Shown here: in pieces, positions 1-11,491 of the stretch
Layout: every line of letters begins with the position of its first letter
How positions within the stretch are numbered: position 1 is the stretch's first letter
From: Cyclina sinensis
Taxonomy: Eukaryota > Mollusca > Bivalvia > Venerida > Veneridae
Assembly: GCA_012932295.1 (NCBI GenBank)
Contig: JAAONU010000001.1
Coordinates: 50,069,134-50,133,133 of the forward strand
Direction of reading: 5' to 3'
DNA length: 64,000 nucleotides
Made by a program: the position numbers and the translations under genes
The notes under the pieces: model-generated
The model's input: only the letters and a program-made list of their open reading frames with translations
The model's database searches: none
Told to the model about the DNA's origin: nothing

Positions 1-859
1 ACTAGCTGTGGATGGCTTTGGAGTAAAAGGTGTACGAAATATAGGTACGCATTTCTTTGAAATTGATATCTTGAAAATAAAAAAAAAGGAATAGAAAAAC
101 AAAAACAGCCTTTCTTTATTATGTGAAAACAATTTTTAATGAAAAGTGGCAACTCTGCACTTCTCTACATGTCCAGCTCATACATTTTTCAACCAAAAAC
201 CAAACAACGTGTTGAGACTGTGTATTCTGTCAACAGCGTCTTCTCGCGGATAGCATTGCTTGCTCTTGTAAAATTTTACATTTTTTAAAAACTTTTTTTC
301 ATACATTTTAAATCATTTGAACATGTTAAAAAATGGGGGTGGGGGTAAGGGGGTTCCACACGGTAAGACGGAGAGTTGCCGATCAGGGCGATTTGGCAAT
401 TCCTTTTTTCTCAGTTTTTTATTTTGATATTCAACGAATTTTCATGAAAGTTACACATTCTATGTATGTTATAAAGCTACATGTCTCTGCCAAATATTAT
501 TGAAATTCAATCACTAACAAACAAAATATGGCGATTTTTCGTTCAATTCCTTACAATTCCGCGTACCGGCAAGACGATGGTTGTCTTTTTTAAAGTTTAA
601 AACGTTATTTTCTCCAAAAAACAGGATTGCATTTTGTTGGCTATATATCTAAGCACATGTATGCAAACTTTGGCTGAAAAAATTTCAGTAATTTAAAATA
701 TATTTAACAAAACCCAAAGAAATTTAGAGTGGAGAGGAAGGGTTTTCCACCCTTTCTTACATTTTTGGTATCTAAATTCGCAACAAATTGGCAAAAACAA
801 AGTGCAAACATAAAAATAAACCATTAAAATAAAATCCTGGAACACTTTCAGCTTTGTAT

Positions 860-2340
860 TTGCATTAATTTGGCGAAAATTAAAAAAAAACACTCTGAAA
901 AGGTGATCCACGTAATGGCGACTGAGTGAAATTCCTCGCATTCCGCTTTTTTGTTTTTAAATTAAAATATTACATTGATAAAATTGTCTGTAAACTTTAA
1001 AACAATTTAAATAAATAATCAGGCAAACAGTCAGCCTTTAATTTGCATAATTTTAACGACAATTTAAGAAAAAATCTATGTCAGGGATCAACCGTGTAAT
1101 GGCGGCGGAAAGGCACCAGATGTGGCTCAGGCCATTCATGCATTTTTTCCAATATCTCCACTTCCGGTAACTATTTTTTAATGAAACTTGCACACATTTC
1201 ACAAAATATATCTGTTATGAAGAATGTCGATTTTCAATTTAATGGAATGAAAGAAAAAGGAGTAGAATTAATGAAACATGAAATCTGACGCCCCCGACAG
1301 TCGCCTGGCTGTTAAAAAAATATTATAGTCAGGTTCTAAAAAAATAAATATGTAGTCTAGAGTACTGCAAGCATTTATGGGCAATTTGGCCGAAATATTT
1401 CAAGGAACAAGGATTTTATTTAAGAACAATCAGTGTTGGGGAGAAGCACGCAGGCAATCCGCTACTATTGCCTTTCCCCGGGATGCGGGGTGGAAATACC
1501 CTGTAAATTTACAGAAATCAAGTACAGGCATCGAGAACAGTTAAAAATTAAATATGTCGGCCAAATTCCAGCGTTCTGTCAGCCTGTTTCCGGCGAAAAA
1601 ATAAGAACAACCAATGTCAGAGGCAAACGGCGCACCGACGGCGAAGTGCCAGATGTGACGCACGTCGGTCATGCATTGTCTTCAGTATCTCCATTTTCGG
1701 CTTAGAGATTTTAATGAAACTTGCACAAATTTCACAAAATACGTCTGTTATGAAGTATGTCGATTTTCAATTCAAGAGAATGAAAGAAGAAAGAACAACA
1801 AGGGGTAGAATTAATGAAACATGAAATCTGACACCCCCGCCATTCGTCTGGCTGTAAAAATATTTTTATAGACACGTTCTGTTTTCAGAAAAAAAGACTT
1901 GGAATATGTAGCCTATATTATTACAAGCAATCACGGACAATTTGGCCGAAATATTTCAAGAAACAAGGATTTTATTTAAGAACGACCAATCAATGTTGGG
2001 GTGAATCGCGCAGGCAATCCGCTACTATTGTCTTTCCCCGGGATGTGGGTAAATTTACAAAAATCAAACTTGTACAGGCATCGAGACCAGTTAAAAAAAT
2101 ACGGCGGCCAAATTTCAGCGTTCTGTCAGCCGGATTCCGGCGACAATTTAAGAAAAACCAATGTCAAAGGCCAACGGCACACTGACGGCGGAGAAGTGCA
2201 AGATGTGACGCACGTCGGTCATTCATTTTCTTCAATATCTCCATTTTCGGCTAAGATATTTAAATGAAACCAATTTTCAGCGTTCTGTCGGTCTTCTTCC
2301 GACAGCAATTTAAGAAAAAACAATTTCAGGGTCAGCAGTC
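860..2340. repeat. ~545 bp tandem repeat, 2+ copies
   Basis: Two long near-parallel copies are visible. The landmark 'ctgttatgaag' followed by 'tgtcgattttcaat' occurs near 1213 and 1747, and 'gaaacatgaaatctgac' occurs near 1272 and 1815. The block with 'cccgggatg', 'acaggcatcgaga' and 'gcgttctgtc' occurs near 1478-1580 and 2037-2125. A third copy begins near 2239 and is cut short. Weaker copies of the 'aatggcg' block occur near 915 and 1098. Short open frames across this block (for example 1433-1705 and 2001-2267) repeat with the DNA and show no protein family, so I read the unit as non-coding. Confidence 0.8.
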
Positions 2341-2389
2341 CAATGGCGGCGGGTAATCGCCGAATATGGCGCTCGCGATATAAGAGGCG

Positions 2390-3790
2390 GTATTTGTACC
2401 CGACGAACGGCAAGTCGTACATGGCTAGGGCTTGTTTTATTCGACGGGTCTCGTCGAGGGTCTAGGAACATCTGCTGTAGCAGACTTCATACATTCAGTA
2501 CTTTGATTGGTTCAAGTGAAAAACCAGGACCGCCCTTCCCTTCAGATGTTATCCGGCAGTGAACGATGGTACATGTAGCCGACGAACAGCTTTTCGTAGA
2601 AACTTGGGACTTGTTTCATTCAACACGTCTTGTTGAGCGTTTGGGAACATCTGCTATTGCCGACTTGAAACATTCAGTAGTTCGTTCGATAAAAGCCAAC
2701 AACTAGGGGCCCGGTCACCTCTTCTTGAACACCTGCTTACTGGAAAATGCAGTACCTGTAGCCGACGAACGGCTAGCCGTATAAACTGGGGACTTGTTTC
2801 ATTCGATGCGTCTCATCGAGGGTCTGGGAACTTCTGGTATTGACAATTTCATTTATCAAGTGGTTCGCTCGATAGGAGCTAAAACATAAGGGCCCGGTCA
2901 CCCACCACTGAGACGTTCCTGTCTTAAAAAGCAGTACCTGTAGCCGACGATCCGTAAGTCGTACAAGGCTGGAATTTGTTTTATTTGACGTGTCTCATCG
3001 AGTGTCTGGGAACATCTGCTATTGCCGACTTCATAAATTCAGCAGTTTGATCAGTACAAGTTAAAGACGAGGCCCGTCCTTCAGACGTTGCCCGGCTGTG
3101 ATCGGTGGTACCTGTTACCGACGAACGGCTTGTCCTAGAAACTTTGGACTTGTTTCATTCAACGCGTCTTGTCGAGGGTCTGGGAACATCTGATATTGCC
3201 GACTTCATTTACCCATAAATTCAATCGGTTGAAGCGAACAATAGGGGCCCGGTCAGCCTCTCTTTTAGACGTGTCTGGCGTAAAAAGCAGTACCTTTAGC
3301 CGACGAACCGTAAGTCGTACAAGACTGGGGCTTGTTTTATTCGACGCGTCTCTTCAAGGGTCTGGGAACATCTGCTATTGCCTTGCCGACTTCAACCATT
3401 AAGTGGTATGATAAGAACAAGTGAAAAACAGGCCGTCCTTCCCTTCAGACGTAATCCTCCGCTTGAACGCTGGAACCTGTAGCCGACGAATGGGTTGTCG
3501 CAGGAACTTGGGACTTGTTTCATTCGACGCCTCTCGTAGAGGGTCTGAGATATCTGCTATTGCCGACTTCATCCATTCAGTGGTTCAATCAGTAAAAGTG
3601 AAAAACATGGCCTGCCCTTCCCTTCAGACGTAGTCCTGCCGTGAACGCTGGTACCTGTAGTCGACGAACGTCTTGTCGTAGAAACTTTGGACTTTGTTCA
3701 TTGGACGCGTCTCGTCGATGGTCAGGGAACATCTGCTATTGCCGACTTCATTTCTCTATGAGTTCAATCGGTAGGAGCGGAAGACTAGCG
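2390..3790. repeat. ~180 bp satellite array, 8 monomers, inside the 545 bp repeat
   Basis: The anchor 'gccgacga' (monomer core) starts at about 2402, 2581, 2764, 2946, 3120, 3302, 3485 and 3663, giving spacings of 174 to 183 bp. Each monomer carries a block like 'gacttgtttcattcgacgcg', then 'gggtctgggaacatctgcta', then 'ttgccgacttca'. Two subtypes alternate irregularly: one preceded by 'gggcccggtca' (before 2764, 2946, 3302) and one by 'ccttcagacgt' (before 2581, 3120, 3485, 3663). The array ends near 3790, where the sequence re-enters the 545 bp repeat. Confidence 0.88.
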
Positions 3791-3990
3791 GCCTTGACTA
3801 TTGCCTTTGCCCGGGATGTGAGGTGAGAAATACCCTGTAAAATTACAGAAATCAAGTACAGGCATAGAGAATAGTTATAAATAAATACGCCGGTCAAATT
3901 TCAGAGTTCTGTCGGCCTGTTTCCGGCGTCAATTAAAGAAAAAACAATGTCAGTGGTCAATCGCGCACTGACGGCGGAGAAGTTATATTA
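3790..3990. repeat. distal fragment of the ~545 bp repeat
   Basis: From 3798 the sequence again matches the 545 bp unit: 'ttgcccgggatgtgaggtg', then 'aaataccctgtaaaattac', then 'aagtacaggcatagaga', then 'agttctgtcggcctgtttcc'. It ends near 'actgacggcggagaag' at 3985. With the truncated copy at 2239-2340, this brackets the 180 bp array. Confidence 0.8.
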
Positions 3991-4088
3991 TATCTGAACT
4001 TTAATTTTTTTATTTCTTAAAAGTCAAAATTTTCTCCTATAAAATCACATCTACCCGTTGGTAACCAAAGAGACCTCTTAATTTTTAC

Positions 4089-4292
4089 TAAGTGTCGTTC
4101 TATTGTGGGTACTGGGATAATGTATAGTCCTGTACGAGTTTTTTCCCTTCCCGGGAGTAATTTCTACTGTGGATACTTAGTATTTTTCTTCAAAATGTTC
4201 TAAGTTTCGATCTATTGTGGGTACTGGCATAATGTTTAGTCCTGTACGAGTTATTTCCCTTCCCGGGAGTAATTTCTACTGTGGGTACTTAG
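4089..4292. repeat. 112 bp tandem duplication
   Basis: The block 'ctattgtgggtactgg' through 'cttcccgggagtaatttcta' occurs twice, starting at 4089 and 4201, with only a few differences. No coding signal. Confidence 0.85.
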
Positions 4293-4490
4293 TCTCCCCT
4301 TCTCTCGGCGCAAGAAAAACAAAAGTTACCCGCTGTATTTTTCTTTAAATTTTCCAAATGTTGCTCTCTTCATTCGCTAAACATTCAGCGCTTTATATAA
4401 CATACCCGAATACAAAAGGCAAAGTTAATATCATGTGCCCAGATTGACTTTTGAAATCACCGATCTCGGTAACCTGACTTTGAAGCTCAT

Positions 4491-6305
4491 TTGCCTCCTC
4501 TTTTACCCCTAACTCACACATATAAATTCTATTATTTTCGAATAATCGATTTTTGTAAGTTAAACGGGACCTTTAAACAGGACACTAATTTCGGTTCTGT
4601 GGATTTCATGGCCAATTTACAGATTTCATCGTCTCCTATAGTCGACTTACTTTGCAGTCAGGACCGAGACTTTTCACTATGAATGATATTGTGGTGAACT
4701 ATATATAATGATGAATAAACATATTTGCATATTGCATTAAGCTTAACAACATTTTCTCCTGTAAGCTTGAGCATTTTATATACTTTTAACTGTCAATTTA
4801 TTTTTTTTCGACGTGGTCGATTACATTCAGTTTAAATTTGCGTTGATATGTACGCGTTGCTAACAAAAAATCTTTAAAATCAAACCAATCCATTTAATCT
4901 TAGTCGTATGAACCGGAGTAACCTGATTGCCTGAGACGGCTTAACGACTGACGGTTTGCGAAAAAAGAGGGAATGGTGAGCCTTCGGCTTATCGACGGTT
5001 TGTTACAAATAACATCCTCTGTCTAACGGATGAATGTGGAGATAAACAATGTAACAAACAAAATAATTTTGCATAATTCCGATTTTGTTAATCAAATTTT
5101 GGGAATTCGGTCAATTGAAACGAGTACACCATAAGCGCAATCGATACACTTTAACCAAGGGATAACATTTTCTCGCTTTGTTTAAGCAAGGACTAAGAGA
5201 CCATTTCAAATCTTATTGCCTGAACTGTTAAACCCGTTTGAATTTATGTATTTAAAAAGTCTGGAATAATTCTGTAGGGTTACAGGTATACGGAATTGTA
5301 GCTACTCTGAGCAGTGGAACGTAGCAAATTACACCTTTTTCAGCCAACCAGTTTTGATTGAGAAAAACATAACCTACGTCGACCAGCTTTTTTCAAAAAT
5401 ATATTTCTTGTTTAAGTCTGTGGCTTTTCGGACAGTATGAAAGTAAACTTAGGTGAACTTGCTGAACTTTTTTTGGTGGTTGACAAGATACTTCCTCATT
5501 GTTTGTTATTTACTGTAGCTAACTCTTTCAAAATTAGTGTAGGAAGAAAAACATTTGCGTGAGAAAATCATTAAGAAGTGCATACTAAATGTCTACTTGT
5601 AAAATGTGAATGCTGTCGTTCGTACAAGCTTTTTTATTTTATCTTTTTTAACGACATGGTTTCATCTCTGCAATTTTTCATGTTTAATGAATAGTATCTG
5701 TCAGCGTCTTTGTAGAGAAAATCGTGTGGTAAACAAACTTACAGTAGAGCAATTAAGATTGAACTACTGATACTGAAACGAGCGCATAAAAGAAGGATTT
5801 CAGCATTGTTGTGCACCTGGATTAAACTTCCCTGTTTTTATTCAGCCTCAATGTCTTATTTACAAACATATTTGTCATATTTGTTTTGCATATTTCTTTT
5901 TGTATTTCACTCTTCAAAGCTATGTTAACACCTTTTCAAATATGTTTTTGTCAAAATAATCAGCTGGCATGCGATCGACCTTTTGCAGAGAACGGGTTTA
6001 GCGCCTTGATGAAAAGAGTACGTACTGACCTTACGTAGTCTAGTGTACAAAGTGACTGAATTTTGTAAACACTAACCACCATTCATGGGTTCAACGCCTC
6101 GCCACCGACCACATATTTAAGAAAACTAGCAGTTTCTAACGTAAAATGAGTGTCTAGGTCTGATATTTAAATGCCTCTCTTGAAAGCAACTTTCAGAAGT
6201 GTGTTATAATGGTTTTCAAGGAAGAATTTAAAAACTTATAAGAATATTTATCAACAACTAGTTGAAAGATGAAACTGTCATTTGTAAAAGTTAAAAAGCG
6301 TAAAA
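4491..6305. repeat. diverged long duplication, copy A (partner at 55323-56558)
   Basis: Colinear blocks are shared with 55323-56558 in the same orientation. Examples: 'gcattaagcttaa' at 4735 and its partner near 55596; 'tgtcttatttacaaa' at 5851 and 56081; 'gatcttttgcagagaacg'-like text at 5977 and 56208; 'tagcagtttctaacgtaa' at 6128 and its variant at 56383; 'agatgaaact' at 6267 and 56521. Copy A carries roughly 600 extra bases at about 4810-5430. No convincing reading frame spans it; the 63-residue frame at 4491 is not conserved in the partner. The identity of the duplicated unit is unknown. Confidence 0.72.
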
Positions 6306-7690
6306 AACTGTTTATTTCATACCCCTATGATCATTACTGGTTCCACGCAACGAATAATCTTTTTCATTGACATATTTTATAAATTTTAAAAGAATTGTCT
6401 AATTTATAGAGCCTGTTCAACATCTATTTTTTTATAATTCTTGCAGAAATATAGTGTAGAACTCGGTAAAGAGTCCTCTATAAAACAATTTCATATTTTT
6501 GCCAACGAGGCCATTACTGCATCATCTTGTTTATTTAATAATCTGAATCAATAAGACGAAACTGCTACTGTGAATAAAGGCTTATTAAAAATTTGTTTTA
6601 AAATAACATATAAAGAAAGACTTTGATTGGCATCTTATAAGGTCTTACTAAACTTTTTTCAGTTATGATTGTTACTGTGATGGAATAAGTCCAAACATAT
6701 AGTTTACCTAATTTACACATTTGAACGTTTAAACGTTGTTGATGTGAAGTTTACTTCGTATTAGTGGTTTAGAAGGACCTATTTTATAGTATAACATACA
6801 TGTCATCTGTCCGTTAGCAAGTTTGGACAGTTGACCTACTGTTGTCGTTCGAATGACATAATGATTCCTGATATGTATTGGGGAAAATGATGTGCATACA
6901 TATTTTTCGTGAGGGTCAACCAATTTTGTTTCTGAATAATCTGTCCTTGTATATAGAGTAGTAGAATAGTAACACATAGAGCCTTGTGCAGTAAACATTC
7001 TATAATTTTTAACAAGTTGACGTTAGTACGAGACGTAAGTTTACGTAATACTTTATCGCGAGGTTCGACGTGTGTGTTCTAGAGTTATCTGTCATTAAAT
7101 ATAAAATAATCATAAAGTCCTACAAGCAGTCCTGTGCATTATGCTACTGCTTTCGTCCGATTAAGAATATACTAGGTCTTCGTGTTATCAAAGTAGGTGT
7201 GCTTGACATATATTTTGTTGTATACTAGCGTTTGCTTCATAGTTGAATCGTCTTGAGTATACAATTTTCATATAGTACATTACACAACCTGGTGCAATAA
7301 ACTATTTTAACAGTCATAAAATTGGTAGTACACTTTTTATGGGAGGTAGATTGGTATGATACATTTCTCACGAGGGTACCTTAAAATTGAAAAGAAATGC
7401 AGTAAACTACTACTATTACTACTACAGATTTCATCTGATTAAAAATGAAACTTTATCATAATGACTTCATGCACGTATTCTTAATTAAATTAAAGTCTTA
7501 CTACGCTGATCGCCTATTACTATGTGCTATTTTGATCTGCACTATTTTATTATTTTAACCCATTTGAACACGGTCATGATGAGCTTTATGGTCATTTTCT
7601 GTTTTGGTCAGTCCGTCAGCAACAGCTTACGTGATTTTCTTTTCTTGACTTATTTTACTTGACATTGCTAGATAGAAGACTCTCGCCTTT
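6306..7690. other. gene-free, AT-rich
   Basis: No supported gene. Loose recurrences of 'tgtgca(g/t)t' and 'gtgcaataaac' about every 150 bp (6983, 7130, 7290, 7394) hint at a very old tandem repeat but are too weak to call. Confidence 0.5.
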
Positions 7691-7692
7691 TT

Positions 7693-8998
7693 TGTGTCGC
7701 CCTTTCGAAAAAACGGCGATACATAGGGATCGCTTTGTCCGTCGGTCCGTCACGAAAACTTAACGTTGGCTATAACTTTGCCATTTCTAAACATTATCTT
7801 ATCAAACTTTCAAATTGTATTGCTTATGACAATAGGGTTGGGATGATGCTAAAGTCTTTAGGTCAAGGTCACATTTGACAGAGTATGCCTCTTTTTGTAC
7901 TTGGATTTTGTCATGAAAACATAACGTTGGCAATAACTATGCCATTTCTTAATATTTCTTCATCAAACTATCCAGTTGTAATACTTACAATTTTATCACT
8001 TAAGACAACACCATTTCTCAAGGTCAGATAACCCTCAAATTTATTTTTGCAATGTTATGCCCCTTTTTCAAGTTAAAATTTCTTGGTTAACCCATGTCTC
8101 AAAAAGTGTCAAAGATATTCCATTCAAACTTGGAATACTTGATCAACAGCAAAACCCCTTTAAAGATTATTGGTACCCATGTCCCTGGGGTCACAGTTAG
8201 CCCCACCCCCAGGGGTCACTTGATTTTGCTTATACTTATATATAGGAAAATAACTTCTTAAGCCTAGAAATAAAATATTAACTGACATGAGATGGGTAAG
8301 TACTCCCCCCTCCCCCACCGTCCCCTCTGCATTGGGACCCCCCCATCTTTTTTTTACATCCCCCGCCCTATTTTTTAATACATAGGTACTTGACTCCCCA
8401 TCCATCCTCAACCCCCTCCCCCCACCAGTCACCCCCCTCCCCCGGGCCCAATTTTTTTAATACATAGGCACTTGACTACCCATCCATCCCCAAACCTCTC
8501 ACCCCCATCACCCCCCTCCCAGGGTCGGATTTTTTTTTTAAATACATAGGTACTTGACTTCCACCCTCCCCCCCCCCCTACAACCAGTCACTCGCGCCCC
8601 CCACCCGGCCCAATTGTTTTTAATACATAGGTACTGAACTCCCCATTCACCCCCCAAACCAGTCAACTCACCCCCCCGCTCCCAAGGGTCCAATTTTTTT
8701 TAATAGATAGGTACTTACCATCCTCTCCCCCCACAGGGTCTCGAATTTTTTTCTAAATAGTGCTTGATCCGATTTTTTTTCACCCTGTATGACTAGGTAC
8801 TTGCCCTCCCCCACTCAATATTTTTTCACTTGGGCCTCTTGTTTAATTTTGCTTATAATTAATTATCCAGCACTGAGAAAAGTTGAGCATGCTGTCTGTG
8901 GACAGGTCTTGTTGTACTTTGACTAGCGTGCTGTCTTTTCCAGCAGGCTCTTGTTTACCTTTTTAGTTATTCTAACAAAGTACCCAAGGGCGACACAA
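7693..8998. mobile_element. non-autonomous element with inverted ends and internal minisatellite
   Basis: The left end reads 'tgtgtcgccctt' (7693) and the right end reads 'aagggcgacaca' (8987), its exact reverse complement. Just inside is the 'tttgtccgtcggtccgtcac' block seen at the ends of many molluscan dispersed repeats, followed by two related blocks with 'aacgttgg(c)(t/a)ataact'. There is no transposase frame. The middle (8380-8800) is a C-rich minisatellite. I infer a MITE-like element mobilised in trans; the superfamily is unknown. Confidence 0.65.
8370..8810. repeat. ~82 bp C-rich minisatellite, 6 units
   Basis: The anchor 'tacataggtacttgact' and its variants occurs near 8379, 8461, 8542, 8622, 8702 and 8788. 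The units alternate poly-T, the anchor, and a C-rich tract. The open frame on the minus strand through here (8160-8432) is glycine-rich and low-complexity; it is an artefact of the repeat. Confidence 0.85.
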
Positions 8999-8999
8999 G

Positions 9000-9610
9000 T
9001 GTTGCACTGAACACCCATCTAGTATTTTTATATGATTCCAGTAGATTGTACACGGCGTGTATAAAGGCATAAGATCAAAAAGTGTAGAATAACATTGCTG
9101 TCTTCTATCAAGTCATGTTCAAGTAAACATCCTGGGATTAATGCACGCTAGCCCGTAGTTTTACTATAGGTTATACTCTGTTTGTATTTTTACCATCTGT
9201 TTTGTTAGAAACGACATTGGCCCTATTGAATTTCCTTGCCGATGTCTACAAAATAATTATCGTCAAAGTTGGGCTCGTTCTATATGTCCCTAAATAAATT
9301 AAAAAAAATAAATAAATGATAAGTAATTATTGAAAATGTCAAAAAATACTGCCCGAAACAATAATACTTAGATTCTTAGATATTTAGTAAATAGTATTAT
9401 TGAATAAGCCTTTTAATTTCTTGTATAACGGTACCCCTGGCATTTAAACAGTCTCCGCCACCGGGACTGGTTTTTGAATTAAAAGTTACGAATAGAATCT
9501 TACAAAAAAAAAACTTTTGTGAAGCAAACATTTTTTCATAAGAAATCTGAGTCTCAGATCCTGATCTACCTTTCTCTATCTTTGATCAAAAGAATTACTT
9601 TGCGGACTAC
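9000..9610. other. gene-free stretch
   Basis: I see no frame, repeat family or RNA gene here. Confidence 0.5.
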
Positions 9611-9880
9611 TTAGAAAATTAAACGAAACTTATCTGTAAGTTGAAGTTTGATTGAGATTCTCCGAAGCACAAAGCCATGGTGATAGGCTTAAGTGAGATA
9701 TGCGCCAGCAGTCCTGCTTATCAATATTTAAAGAATACCGTGAGTGAAAACTAGGTACATCTTTGAAAATAGGGAGGGTAAGTTATAGGGTGCGGCACTT
9801 AAGCCCATCACCATGACTTTCTGCTTCGGAGAATCTCAATCAAACTTCAACTTACAGGTAAATTTCGTTTAATTTTCTAA
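9611..9880. repeat. 80 bp inverted pair with 110 bp spacer (DIRS 3' complementary region)
   Basis: Arm 9611-9690 contains 'aagtttgattgagattctcc'; arm 9801-9880 contains its complement 'gagaatctcaatcaaactt'. The spacer holds a copy of part of the opposite terminus ('gcgccagcag', 9711). In DIRS elements such a region is thought to template closure of the circular intermediate. Confidence 0.8.
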
Positions 9881-10081
9881 TTCACCTTTAGCACAGAGTC
9901 ACATGATGGGCCCCAGTGACATTTTAAAGAATGTTCAGGAACGGTATGAAACCAAAATCTGAATAAGCTTTATTGCTTTTATTTATTATATACAAGAGTA
10001 CATGCACTAAATATTGTCATCATGCCATCTACTAGTATACATTGGTTATCTAATAAAGATGAAGTAATTTCATTTTCTGAT

Positions 10082-11170
10082 TTAAAAATCACCCTCTGAA
10101 AAGTCATCAATATTAGCATGTTTAATATAAAACCTATGAAATGTACAGTCAGGAGACCAACTGGCAGCTTCATAATAGTCTGTATTGATGTACCTGCACC
10201 AAACGCTGCACTAGTGGAAGCTGACCTTACACTATGACCTTTGAACTGTTTCGTGTCAGTTCCAGCACTTGCTAACACTACTTTGAACCATCTGGAGTTT
10301 CTGTTGTTACTGCTTTGAAAGGCTATTGATAACTAATTAATAACCTGTTCTCGTTACCTCTACAAGCTTGATTTAGTTTTAAATAAACATGTAATGTATC
10401 ATCGTCGGTGACCCCCGGTACATATTCCGCACAACTACATTATGTACCGTGGGATAATTGACTGCAGATTATTCGTTTTCATGAATATTTATTAGCAAAG
10501 GGAAGTAATTCCTCGTCGAATGAGATTCCGCAAAACAAATAGATACTCTTCAGTGTGAAGAGTATGAATAATGACAAGTTACTTAAAATAGACGTATTTC
10601 CCAAGATTGAAACATGTGCGCGAAAGGCAAATTGTAACGAGTACTTTCATTGGCTGAGATTGCGCAAGGGAAATCTTTCGGAAACCAATGGAAGTAGGTA
10701 ATGAATTATTCATAAGTACGAAATTTTTACCAACAAATTGTCCCACGGTAGATAAATAGAGTGACACGAAATGGATCGAACGTGGGTTTCCGACGATGGT
10801 AATGTATGAACAACACATAAATCAACATCTTGTAGATAACGTTTGAAAACAATAGGAGGAGTGTGATAGCCCGGTCTAGTTAGTTTAACTAATTGATCTA
10901 TTACAAACACAACAGTATCAGACGTCTGGTTCATTTTTCTTATAACTAGCAGCTGTAAAGACTGAGCCCTTTGACCTGACAAGAGTGTCATTAGCATCAC
11001 CAATTTCAAGGTAATTTGTTTTAAAGATAGCTTCTCTGTAGGAGACCGAGATTTGAGATAGTTAATGACAACTGCCATATCCAAAGTCTGTACATAACGG
11101 GGAAGTGCAGGCCGCTAGTTAAATGTTCCTCTCATAAATCTAGAGATAACGGGATGATTTCCCACAGAAT
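10082..11170 (-). pseudogene. DIRS tyrosine recombinase, broken
   Basis: Site-specific recombinase that would insert circular DIRS cDNA. The N-terminal part of the catalytic domain is at 10800-11090, with the first catalytic Arg in 'LLSGQRAQSLQLL'. The C-terminal part is at 10082-10305, with the H-x-x-R motif in 'FKGHSVRSAS'. The catalytic Tyr is in 'TFHRFYIKH', which lies in another frame after a frameshift near 10176 and ends at a stop at 10082-10084. Between the halves lie about 500 bases where roughly 135 are expected, so an insertion is likely. An in-frame stop also occurs near 11115. The match is to the tyrosine-recombinase family by motif order; function is lost. Confidence 0.82.
10443..10752. 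repeat. inverted pair inside the recombinase, possible nested insertion
   Basis: 'gtaccgtgggataattg' (10444) and 'caaattgtcccacggtag' (10733) are near-complementary. They lie in the interval that separates the two halves of the recombinase. This is consistent with a small TIR element nested in the DIRS copy, but I see no clear target duplication. Confidence 0.4.
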
Positions 11171-11491
11171 GATAACTATCCTGTAAATTAACAAAGGATG
11201 AAAGGGCACTCCTGGCATTATTTATAACACTATAACTCAGCCCTTATGTAAATAGATATTCATGGAAGTTTACAATATCACAAACTCTTGGAAAAGTAAT
11301 CAGAATCTTATTTTCCTTGCAGTACATTTCCCACTGTTTAATGTATGTATGGTACTGTTTTTTTAGTTTTCTCACGCCATGAATTCATTATTATAGAAAC
11401 GGCACTTTCTAATAAACCCTGACATCTGTATTGGTTCCGGAGACATAACAGACTAACAGATTCAGTTTTTTGTGTAATGGATGAATCTTGT

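Noticed and set aside
1433..2267. Repeated small frames of about 90 residues in the 545 bp repeat, sharing a Gly-rich to basic pattern
   Set aside because: They repeat because the DNA repeats; frames differ between copies, and there is no start context or family match.
860..3800. The 545 bp period being three times the 180 bp monomer
   Set aside because: No monomer-like sequence is recognisable inside the 545 bp unit, so the ratio looks coincidental.
8160..8432. Minus-strand Gly/Arg-rich open frame
   Set aside because: Product of the C-rich minisatellite, not a gene.
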